From: Oenanthe sinensis
Lineage: Eukaryota; Streptophyta; Magnoliopsida; Apiales; Apiaceae
Reading direction: 5' to 3'
NCBI GenBank assembly: GCA_028671895.1
Contig: CM053802.1
Coordinates: 37,796,201 to 37,860,200, forward strand
DNA length: 64,000 bases
Shown here: one piece after another, positions 45,565 to 56,088 of the stretch
How the letters are laid out: every line of letters begins with the position of its first letter
Position numbering within the stretch: the stretch's first letter is position 1
Position numbers and translations under genes: made by a program
The notes under the pieces: model-generated
What the model saw: only the letters and a program-made list of their open reading frames with translations
The model's database searches: none
Told to the model about the DNA's origin: nothing

Positions 45565-48266
45565 CTAGCACGAACATCCTCCACTTTCATGGTCTGGCTT
45601 CGTAGATTTCGTAGAGGGCTTCAAACTCACGTCAACCATGCCATCCTGCTTTGCTGATGAAAGGCCCTCCATCCCTGGCAAAGCAGCAGCAATCTTTCGA
45701 AAGAGGGGCTGAATTGACGTTTACAACAGATCATCAATCTTATGATATAAATATCATTAAATTCATTAAGAAGACATAATAGTTTTTATTAGACCATCTC
45801 ATATGGCTATATAATGTAAATTATGATATTTCAGATAGAGGACTAGCTGGACTGCTAAAACATTATAGCGTAGATTTTAGTTTCAAAATAATTTAGAATT
45901 ATAAATAATGATCAAATCTCCACCTTAATATTAAATCCAGCTTTTGCACTAGTCTCCATGAACATAATTCCAGACTCACGACTTTTAGCATCTCCATCTT
46001 CAATTGAAACTTGCCTAATTGGTTTCCAGCGTCATCATCGTTAGAATTAGTTAGTGGACTAAATGAAAATATCCACAAAGTATATGAATTTATAGTAACA
46101 ACATAATGTAATATAACATCATAATTCTATACATTTTTTTAATGTTTTTCTACCTTTTTTCCACAAGATCAGTTTTGTTTCCAACAAGGACAATGATAAC
46201 ATCATTTCCTCGTTCAGTGCGTACTTCCTCGACCCACTTAGCAGTGTTTAAAAATGATTGTCGATCTGTCCAAGAAGAACATATCAAGATAAATATGAAC
46301 TGTATAGAGTAAATTACATTAGATTCACTTAAAAATAACTTCATAACCAGGAAGAATTGAGAAATTAATATTTAGTTTTTATTTTTCAAATCATATAGGC
46401 CTTGATGAAAAGAATGTTTATGCATTATACAATAAATGCAGTCCTTATAACGTAATTATAGGTGCCACGGGCAAATATTTTGAAATAATTTGGCATGTAT
46501 AACAATCTAAGCCCACAACTCAATGTATACCAGACCCAACAACTTGCTTAGTCCAAAAATGTTAGCATCTTTAGTACACATTAGTTATTGACTTGATTGC
46601 AACCATTGTTATTCTTAGTCTTGAGATGTTATAAGCATATCACAATACGTCATCTTATTTGGTTAATGGTCACCCACAAATAAATGAGCAATGGACTTTG
46701 GTATATATTAATTTTAGACTTGTCCTTATAAATGCATCAAATGTATTCTATCAAATTGATGTTAGTTGTTGTAAACACTCCACCCAACGGTCTTTCATTC
46801 GGGAATCACTCTTATACCATTTATAAATTCAAGTCTATAACTTGATGTATAAATGACGCAACAACCCACCAAATATTAGTGCAAAAATGCAAGCAACTTT
46901 GGCATAAATAAGTTGTGGACTTGAATTGGTACAACTGATCTCTCACATTTCTACGTCCTAAATTTATATGTTAACCTACGTAAACATACAACTCGATTTC
47001 ATTTAGATAGAGAATATAGGTAAAGACCATAACAAACATAAGAGAGGGCAAAAAATCTCACTTGCAACATCATAGACAATCACTGCAACAGAAGAATCCC
47101 GGATGTAGCTAGGAATGAGACTCCTAAATCTTTCTTGCCCAGCCGTGTCCCTAAAATATCAAAGCAATAGATGTAATAACTTCATCATAATTTTTCAATA
47201 TGGGCGGTATTAATGCAAAGAAATTAATGAAAAAGATAAAATATAAGTATTTTTAGATATTTTATTGTGAAACCCATACTTTTTCTTGATATTTTTCATA
47301 AGAAATATAAATATTTTCAGATATTTTATTCTTAAAGAAAATTGATCTACTTAAAAAATAAGGTATTAATGCAGTAATGCTCCATTGGTGTAGGAGACGT
47401 GGATAGAGCTTCAATTGAAAAATAAAGGAACGAAAAGGAATATTGGATTGAAAAAAGAGAATGTAATTGTGAAAAATTTATTTACGAGGATTGCGAAAGA
47501 AATGAGTAGGAATAAAAACATTGTACTATTTCAAATTGGTGGTTTTAGTTCTAGTTTGACAAGGCAGGAATGGAGTAAATGAATGAAATTACATATTTAT
47601 ATATATAAATATTAAGTGAGACAAATAGTACAAGTTTCATCACATCATTTTTAATCATATCATGAGAGTTAAAAGAATATAGGAAACCACCTAGATAAAA
47701 GAAAAGTTGAGAATGAAACGTACCAAAGCTGCAGGCGAACTGTTCGATCTTCAAGGTACATTGTTTTGGATAAGAAATCAATTCCAATAGTCGCCTGAGT
47801 TTCAATATATTTCAGATCATTGTTATCAATAAAAAAAAATATGGTTATCTAATTAACATGCGATCCAATGCATTATGCCTTTTATAATTTTGAAATTGTA
47901 TAGAATTCTCATATTGGAACAAAGGGAGTGTTCAAGCTAAAAGGTGTATATAAACATGTGATCAATGCATTGTGTCTTTTACATTGCTTGTTTATCATAA
48001 ATTTCAATCATAATAAACATAATACATCACCTTTAGATCAAATCGATATGAACATACATGCTCTAAAATGAAAATATGAAACAAATTTTAAGGATTGACG
48101 TAAAGGTCTCTATATAAATGAATAAAATGAGGATCAGTACCTGATAAGTTGTATCAAATTTATCGTACATGAAGCGAGTGATAATGCTGGTTTTACCCAC
48201 AGATTGATCTCCCAAAAAAACAAGCTTATACTTTGCCAATGCTGATACACCACCGGCACCTGACAT
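45565..48266 (-). CDS. RABH1: RABH1 (RAB6-type) small GTPase, six exons, 210 aa
   Basis: Exons on the minus strand: 48141-48266, 47724-47794, 47062-47150, 46154-46265, 45924-46014, 45565-45708. All introns are GT-AG and the phases fit, giving 633 nt including TAG. The protein starts MSGAGGVSALAKYKLVFLGD. Nucleotide-binding motifs are all present: P-loop GDQSVGKT (19-26), switch I with DTTYQATIGIDF, WDTAGQE (switch II, about 65-71), NKTD, ETSAKA. The C-terminus GGCSC gives the CXC geranylgeranylation signal for membrane attachment. RAB6/RABH1 proteins act at the Golgi and trans-Golgi in vesicle trafficking and tethering; plant RABH1 is linked to secretion of cell-wall components. Length and exon pattern fit the family, with no missing motif. 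The gene is flanked by element C (2.4 kb downstream) and element D (1.1 kb upstream). Family assignment is strong; which RABH1 paralogue is unresolved. Confidence 0.96.
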
Positions 48267-48374
48267 GTTTCTCTGCTATCAAATTGTTGCTGATCAATTG
48301 TTTTTCTTATGTAGAGAGAGAATTACAAAGAGGGAGTTTCGGAAGAGTGTATGATAAAGTAGAGAACTTCAACA

Positions 48375-48382
48375 TTTATATA
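48375..48382 (-). promoter_or_regulatory. Candidate TATA box of RABH1
   Basis: The minus strand reads CCTATATAAATGTT about 110 bp upstream of the ATG. This would place transcription start near 48345, giving a 5' UTR of about 80 nt rich in GA/CT. It is the best core-promoter match in the upstream region; no transcript evidence is available. Confidence 0.55.
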
Positions 48383-48429
48383 GGATCAATTTTAAATACC
48401 AATCATATCTTCCACTACAAACTACAAAA

Positions 48430-49352
48430 CACATGTACCATATATTTTCTTTCATTCATATTGGGTAATGTTTGCATATGTTATCAAATTTTATTTTATT
48501 TTTGCAAAGTACATGCAATCATTTTTTGCATGCACAAGTAAACACATTAAAATATGTGATGTATATTATATCTATTTTTTTATATATGACACTCTTTAGG
48601 TATTTTTTCTGTATGATAAAAATTATTTTCTGAAAATAAAATATATAATCAAGATTTTAATTTATAATTTTTTTTAATTAAAAAAAATTACTCTATAATA
48701 AAACCATATAAACTATATGACAAAAGTCAAAATAACATGTATAAAAATTGGAGGGAGTACTAAATTACTATTGACAATTTCTTTAAGTAGTTAATTTAAA
48801 ATAACTTATTATATAAAAATCTAGTGTCTTCAGAAAAAAATAATAATATAGTTAAAGCATCTTACTCATACATCTTACTAAAAAGAGAGTTTCTTATCTA
48901 TCTCCCTTTCCCGATTCATACTAATTTCTTACCTCAGCTGATTTTGTTGGGAAGAACTTTGCATGCTGCAACTCTTCTTCCATCCTGACATAAGAAAAAT
49001 AAGATATATTTATCCACCTAATATATCCTCCAACCATGAATTAATTAAGAATTCATCCTTTATTTTTTACATTACATATTTTTTTCAAGATATTTCACCT
49101 CCTTAACATGTAAAACCACCTGTGCAGAAATTATAATATTTAAATAGTTCTTAGATATTTTCACAAATTGTCTATCAGTCAAAGAATGTGAATCTATGTG
49201 AGTTGAGGAGTCATGTCCACATTTTCTCTAAAAGTATTGCTTTTTAGCCCACATCATTGGGAGCTTTTATTGCTAGATTTTGTTGAGGAAGGGCCAAACT
49301 AGGAACAAGAAAAACTTCATCTTTTTCATTTTAATCAGAGTATCAAGTCTAC
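48430..49352. other. RABH1 upstream intergenic region
   Basis: AT-rich, with no supported ORF. It extends from the presumed RABH1 promoter to the outer end of the element D LTR, so upstream control of RABH1 is confined to about 1.1 kb of non-element DNA. Confidence 0.6.
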
Positions 49353-49357
49353 CTTCC

Positions 49358-50418
49358 TGTTATTTCCCAGAACTATGCCAATATTTTTAAGGGGGGGTTG
49401 AATACAAATATTAAAACTTTTTGCTTATTTTAATATTTGTTACTGATGTTTGAGAATTAGAGAGAATGTGTTTGAACAACTTAAAGACTGAAAATTAAAT
49501 ATAACAAAGAGATTTAAAATTACTGATGGATTGGTTTTTCCATCAGTGTATATTTTTGCTCAATATTTCTAGGTTAAAATAAACCTAGCTTCGTTTTACA
49601 ACGTTAGAATATAAATCAACTATTCTTACAAAGTGCTCTAAGGCTGAACAGTTGATTCAAAAAAATAGTCTAACTTGTACACTCTTCTAATAATGCTACC
49701 ACACTTGTTTATAAACTAAACGTGTGTTTTTATAATTCCTATTTTAGGATTGTTTCTATCTACCTTCCTTTTTCCTTTTTCTATTTTTAGAAAACAGGTT
49801 TGAAAGACAGCTACAGATTGAGTCTTCACAGTCATCATAGACTGTCTTCCATATGTGTGCTTTTGTCCTCTGGATTTTCAACATATAGTCCTTCTGTGTT
49901 ATCTCAATCAATTGATAATTTGCTGTTAAGCATATCAATTGATCCATCCTTTAATCCATCAACTGATGTTCTTCTTCGATTGATCTTTATATCCATCGAT
50001 TGATAAATAATGACTTATCGATTGATAGATGTTATCAATCGATACATCAATCGATGGGTCTTCACATCAGTTGATGGTCTTCAATACTTGACTTGGCTTC
50101 TTCGATTGATCTCCTATCCATCGATGCTTCAAAATCAATCAATCATACTTCACTTATGCAATTTTCTGTCTTCAAATAATTACAATTTGACAGTTTAATT
50201 TACACATCAATTGATGATCTATATCAATCGACTCTAACATCAATTGATGAGAATAATATCAATTGATTTACACCTTATCGATTAAAATAGACTAAGTACA
50301 CCTATGCTATAGTCCAAATTATCACTTGGTTCATATAAACAAAACCCCTAACAATATTCCCCTATTTATATGATTCTAAGATTAATGTTATCATCAAATT
50401 ACATGTAGATTCCTAACA
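49358..50418 (-). repeat. 3' LTR of element D (about 1061 bp)
   Basis: TGTTATTTCCCAGAAC...GATTCCTAACA on the plus strand, matching 61873-62188. GGGGGGGTTGAATAC is the shared U5 block. U3 (49905-50290) has about 17 copies of ATCAATTGAT, ATCGATTGAT or close variants. The polypurine tract (minus strand CAAATAGGGGGAGATT) follows at 50419-50432. A second similar tract, AAATAGGGGAATATT, lies inside at about 50354-50368, preceded by its own CTAACA, so the outer border could also be 50353. Confidence 0.85.
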
Positions 50419-50432
50419 ATCTCCCCCTATTT

Positions 50433-50702
50433 GTGTCAATCAAGGATGAGGTAACAATTGAAGGATATGATTTGAAAGGGATACCAGTAATTAGTGAGAA
50501 ATGGGTGATTGGAGTAAGGACTCACCCTGCAACCTCTAACCAAGAAGAATCTATGATGTTGGAATATGAAAATGGAGTGAAAATCACTTATTCATTGAAG
50601 GTGATAATGAAGCAAAACTACAATGTTCTGAAGACCATCCTTCCTCTACTCAACAGAAAGTACAAACTCAACACAACAATTGCTCAAAAAATTCAACAAT
50701 AA
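50433..50702 (+). CDS. Short open frame opposing element D, adjacent to its polypurine tract; unknown
   Basis: From a GTG at 50433 (no in-frame ATG precedes it) 89 codons run to TAA. The peptide (VTIEGYDLKGIPVISEKWV ... LEYENGVKITYSLKVIMKQN) looks protein-like in composition, unlike the shadow frames around it, yet it is on the strand opposite the element's genes. The pattern LEYENG-VKITYSLKVI slightly recalls IRYKNPKGKTEIVDIHKM near the C-terminus of the B third ORF. An inverted piece of that ORF is therefore conceivable. There is no promoter, intron or family match. It could be chance. Confidence 0.3.
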   Translation: MSIKDEVTIEGYDLKGIPVISEKWVIGVRTHPATSNQEESMMLEYENGVKITYSLKVIMKQNYNVLKTILPLLNRKYKLNTTIAQKIQQ

Positions 50703-50720
50703 ATTTCAAAGCTAAGGAGA

Positions 50721-53700
50721 TCAAAGGGCTTCAAGATCAATTATTAGAAAGGCTTCTGCATTTGAGTTTCTTTCTTTGGCATCCCTTTGTGCATCTTCAT
50801 TCACTTTTCTTGTTTGAGCAATGAACTCATCCAAGTTTCCTCTTTCTGCTGCCTCTGTCACCAACTCAGTGGTTTTCTTCAAATCTTCAATCCTTTTCCT
50901 TTCCCTCTCAATCATAGACCGAGTTTCTCTTTTCCTAGAAATCCTTCTAGCTTCTAGATCATCTTCAAACTTCTTGATTTCTTCATTTTTTTTTTATTCT
51001 AAATCATCTTTGGGTGACTTAGATGACTTTAGTTGTTTTTGAAGATTGATAATCCATGTTGCTTCCATATTTAGTCCTTTTACCTGCAGAACCTCCAATG
51101 CCACTTGACATGTCCATACCAAAACCACCACTACCACTCACTGCCTTTACCATCACCATCACCATCATCCTTCTTCTTTGTATTCTCCCCTTTTTTGTTA
51201 TCATCAATTAGAGGAGGTGGTGGCATTCTGTTAAGAAACTTCTAAAGAATGGAAGCATGTCGACTCTGGCCTTTAATAATATCATCCATCTTCTTTTCTA
51301 GAGACCCAACTCTAGTTTCCAAAGCTGCAAAATTCTTGGATTCCTTGAAAAGCTTGTCCTTGATTTGACCCATGGTGTTAATTGGTAGATTCTCATCCAA
51401 CCTTCTCTCCAATGCATCCTTGTTAGAATTGATAGAATCCTTGATAATCTCTAATTCTCTCTTCACTCATGTCACTGTGATATTTTGAATTTTCAGTGAT
51501 TCCCTCATATAGTGAGCAATTCTCCTTTGATTGGGATCTTCAATTTCTCCTTGCACCATTGCCCTCCTATATTGAGAAAGAATCTCAGTTTCAGCAGCTT
51601 CTAAGGAACCATCTTCCAACTCCTCAGGCACCATATAACAAGTGTCTGTTGTATTGGCAATGCTCTCATTCCGATTCCTGGTCCTTTGTTCTGTATGCTC
51701 TATTCCCAATAGTTATTCTGCATCCCTGTTACTTGAAGCAGCCAACTCTTGATATTGTGGATCAGGATGAATAAAATTCTGTGGATCCAATTTACCAGCA
51801 TCTACTTCATCTTCAATTTCCTTATTAATCCCACTCCCACTTGCTTCTTCATTGGATACTCCCCCTATCTCCTTAACACTTTCCTCCTCTGACATCAACT
51901 CATTTTCCAATTCCTGTGCAAATAGTTAAATTGTTTTATCTCTTTCACTCATCTCTCTATTTTGCATCAGGATCTCATCCTGGAATCTCACAACTTCCTC
52001 ACTCATATCCTGTACACCTTCTAAGGTGGGGCCTGTTGGTGTAGGTGCCCTAGAGGCAATACAATGTTTATTTTGATAAACCTTTATGTCAATTGATTAT
52101 TCAATAAACATATTTATTATGACTTTAATTACTGCGATATATTTGTTAGCATAATAAATGTCCTTAGAATCATGATACATATTGTATAGTTTAGTACATG
52201 ACTTGAACTTGAGATTATATAATATATCATATTCTTAAATGTCCCTAGTCGAGTATTATTATTATAGGACAATAATAATACATAAATAGACTAGTATGTT
52301 GTTTGACAGATAACCACATCTCATTGGTTATAAGTATGGGGATACTAAAGTCAACACATAGGTACATGCAGGAGTACATGGTACTGGACAGACCCACAGT
52401 GAGATTCTTCATGTTTAATAAAGTCATAAGAAAGACTCACAGTGATAATGGTGTAATGATCCTCTGACTTGAGATCATTATATTTTAATACGAGGATTAA
52501 TATACTTTGACTACATTAAAAGTTACCTTTGACCGGGTAATGATAAAAGTGGACATCGGGTATATCATGAGTCGTATGAGAAATATGAATGATAGATAAA
52601 GGATTTAACCCTCCTATAATTAGGAGAGATATTATTGGCCTCTTGATTGAGTGAGACTATAAAATGCATGGCCGTGCTCAAATAATGATTTGTTTTCATA
52701 GTCTACTCATGGATCAAGTAAACCCGGATTAAATGTTGAAGAGGATGACTAAATACATGCCTCGAGTTTAATCTATAATATATATGGTTAAAAGGATTAT
52801 ATTACACGGAAACATTAATCACGAAAGGTTTTATCGAATCACGATTTAATTATTGTTTAATTGGGTAGCAATGATGTATTACTAGATGCCGCTCATTGTT
52901 TATAATTTTATTGGAGAATAAAATTATTGTCAATTAAATAATAGCCTATAGGGTCACACGCAAAGAGCACTTAGAGGAGTAGTTAATTTAAATTATAGAT
53001 TTAAATTAATTGATAATTATTTGAATTTTTATTATATTAATTAAGTGAGACTTAATTAATTAAGATAATATAAATTTAAATTAGAATTGTATTTCTGCCC
53101 ATAATAATTAAGTATGACTTAGTTATTAATTAAATAATAAAATTCGTTTTATTATTTTCCTAGACCTACATGGGTTAGGTTTTGCTGCTATGGGCCTGTT
53201 AACCAAACATTATAAATAGATAATGTAGGGTTAAGAGGCACAACACGTTTTTGATAGAAAAACCCTAGAAGAGGCAGCAAAGAGGCAGGAAGACAATTCG
53301 AATTATCAAAGGTTTGCTAGTACATCCACTCCGTAATCAAGATCGTGAGACGCTCTTGAAAGTGCTCGTGTGGATACCATAGAGGTGTTTTCGAGAGGAA
53401 GACACAAGTCGTGATAGCAAGGATCTCCGTTGAGTTCGTGACATTCAAGATCGTAATAGGTATGATTCGATTATCACCATAATCCGTCCAATCTTATACA
53501 TGATCCTGCGTTAGGGTTCCGAAATTTTTCGTTATATTTACGTTTATCCGCTGCGTTTTATGCCTCGGAACCCAACAGGGCCCTCAAGTGTTTCACTCAT
53601 ATTCCTGGAAGAAATAGGAATGTCCTCACTCACTCCATCTCCTTTTTCCAGGCTGTAATCCTTCCTCTCACTCAACTCACTCATTCCTAAAAGTGTTTGA

Positions 53701-55444
53701 GCAACATCAATTGATTGAGCATCAATTGATGTGTAGATATTATCAGTTGAAGTGTTTGGGATATCCATCGATTGATGCATACCCATCGATTGATCTTGAG
53801 TATCAATCGATGGCTTATCAGTCGATGGTTGAATATCAGTCGATGGTTGATATCAATTGATGAAGTAGAAATAGTTGATGTATTGATATGAGAAGTGATA
53901 TTTGAAATGATATGAGATATTGAATCCTGAATTTCATGGGAAGAAAATTCAGGAGAGAATGTTGGCTTCTCCTTGAAAAATAAAAAAGGAGAATCTGAAA
54001 ATATCTGATTATCTATCAGAACATTTTTTGAAGAAATTTGGTGAGAAGGGGAAAAAAGAATAGAAGGAATTGGAATTGAGAGAGAATGGGGTTGCATCTC
54101 ATTATTTATATAAGATGCATCAAACTGACTTTGAGAAGGCTCCACCACAGTTTCCTGTGGTTTTGCAGTGTGTGATTCCCCATGTGCAAAGGTAACTTTC
54201 TTTTCTCTCATGCCATAGGTTTTAGTAAATTTGGATGGTGTGTCCCCAATTTAGTTCTGTACCCCTGGTTGTGGGCTATTTTCAATACTATCATCCTTTT
54301 GAGAGGATGACAATAGAGATGCGGTACTTTCCATATTAACATCCACAGTCTTTTGAAAGACTGTGGAGTGGCTTGGCTGAGGTTGCACACCCTCACTCTC
54401 CTTATCCTTTTTGTTTCTTTTATGTTCCCCAGTTCCCTCACCACCTATATCCTCCTCTAATCTATCTACCAAAATAGGTATTTTTCTTTTCTTTGATTTT
54501 ACAACAACAGGTTTTTGAGAACCTGTTGAGGTTGGCTTTTTAGATTTGGGTTTAGAAATTGGATGTGTGGCTTGGGTAGGAGGATTAGGGTCATTACTAA
54601 CACCCTTCATAGCCACAAAAGGCAAAGAAGATTGGGGATTGGAAGAGATTAGGATTGAGATAAATACCAGAACAAAAGGTGGTTAAATCAATTCCACATT
54701 ATTGTGAAGATTAATTATTACCAAGTCTTTGAAGACACTTTTGTTTTGAGTCCAACACTCAAGGGTTTCAATTTCCCTGCAAATCTCAATTTCTTTGACA
54801 AAGTGGTTAATAAAAATCATGATAAATTTAGCATAGTATATGTGATTAGACCTATCACGCTTCTTACCTAACTTAGCAGCAATCTCAGATAGCAATATAG
54901 AAAATAAATTATGATATTCATCAAACAGAACACTATATGCTATTTGTTGCATACTCTAAGTTATGGCATCAAAATTACTCATTTTACCACTAAAGCATTT
55001 TATTGTTGCATCAAAGAAATAAGACCATTCTCTCCTAAGATACTTTCTAACTACTTGTCCTAAATTGATGTCAGGATTTGCATAATTGACAGCCCTAAAC
55101 ATGTTTCTAATATTTAATTCACTAGGCACATTATCAGCATTATTAACAGGCAAATCTAAATATTCATTTAAGATTAATGTAGTAAGAGTGTACTCTTGTC
55201 CCTTGCAATTGAATTTGATGCTTAAAAAGTCATCAACAACTTCTGTAGAGGTCCAAAACTCTTCCACCAGATTGCAGATTATTGTTGGTGCTTCCTTCAA
55301 TGCCTTTTGCACTCTACAGCTATCCAGGAATTTCATTAAAGGATGAAATTCGGTTGGAGCCTTCTCAACCACAGTGCAAGCCACAAAATTGTTAAGCTCA
55401 TAGATGAAACCGGCTTGCGAGACTTTCTTGGATGAAGATGCCAT
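50721..55444 (-). pseudogene. Element D third-ORF pseudogene, split by a solo LTR
   Basis: The ATG at 55442-55444 (MASSSKKVSQAGF) opens a frame with the same N-terminal domain as B: ICNLVEEFWTS, LTTLILNEYLDLPVN, NYANPDINLGQVVRKYLRRE, WSYFFDATIKCFSGK. TAG at 54956-54958 breaks it; the same frame resumes through 54683 (NHFVKEIEICREIETLECW). Next come a low-complexity Ser/Thr/Pro/Lys region (54251-54625) and a segment full of ATCAATTGATG-type motifs encoding SID repeats (53690-53870), cut at 53577 by the solo LTR. Beyond the LTR (50721-52028) are acidic segments such as NELMSEEESVKEIGGV and a coiled-coil-like end (RERKRIEDLKKTTELV). Without the LTR the length is about 1060 codons, similar to B. 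Several stops and frame changes make it non-functional. The role is unknown, as for B. Confidence 0.75.
52034..53577 (+). repeat. Solo LTR (1544 bp) inside the element D third ORF, TSD GGGCC
   Basis: TGTTGGTGTAGGTGCC...CGGAACCCAACA is flanked by GGGCC at 52029-52033 and 53578-53582. There is no internal sequence, primer site or partner LTR, so this is the product of LTR-LTR recombination. It is a diverged relative of the A-family LTRs: shared blocks include ACCTTTGACCGGGTAATGATAAAAG and the GGCCGTGCTCAAAT region. The target reading frame continues directly on both sides. Confidence 0.93.
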
Positions 55445-55639
55445 TCCTTAGAGTAGAAATTTAGTAGAGCAAAAGCTTTGAAGTTGTTAGAAGGTTTGAG
55501 TACAGAGAGAAAAAGAGTTAGGGATTGAGTTCGTAGATTGAGAGAGAAAGAGACAGAGAGATCGTTAGTAAAATTGCAAGTAAGAATTAAAAGATGTTTT
55601 AATCTCACTATTTATATTTACTGAGTTCCTAATCAATTT

Positions 55640-56035
55640 CTTACTCTAAATAGAACTTAATCGACCGTTGGGAAAAAAATAAAAAGCAGAAATAACCATT
55701 TTTGGCAATCAACTGTTATACATACATGAATGTATGTATTAATCAATTGATAGAAAAAGTAATCAACGGCTAGATTTTGTACAGGTCGATTGATGACATG
55801 GACCCCTTTAAATTCCAGGTCATCGATTGGTAATTAACTTATCCATCGACAGGTACTATTATCCATCGATAAATAAATATATCATCAATTTATATATTTA
55901 TATGTCGATAGCTACAAAGATCCATCGATAAGTAAATATATCATCAATTGATATATTTATCTGTCGATAACTACAAATATCCATTGATATGTAAAATGTT
56001 TATTAGTTGATTATGGAAGAATCAATAGATTAACA
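55640..56035. repeat. ATCAATTGAT/ATCGATTGAT motif array in the element D pol/third-ORF spacer
   Basis: About a dozen copies of TCAATTGAT, CATCGATTG, CCATCGATAA and TGTCGATA variants, some in a partly tandem unit containing AAATATATCATCAATT. The motif is the one in this element's U3. The same position in element B carries B's own motif. The surrounding 55445-56088 holds no gene. Confidence 0.8.
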
Positions 56036-56088
56036 TAGTCAATGGCTAAAATTAATATAAATACGTAACTTTTCAAACATTCAATAAA

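Noticed and set aside
48233..48541. 102-codon plus-strand frame overlapping RABH1 exon 1 and promoter
   Set aside because: It is antisense to the well-supported first exon and 5' region of RABH1, and its composition is typical of AT-rich non-coding DNA.
49905..50290. ATCAATTGAT/ATCGATTGAT cluster considered as a simple microsatellite
   Set aside because: Copies are separated by unique sequence and recur in coding linkers of the same element, so it is not a simple tandem repeat.
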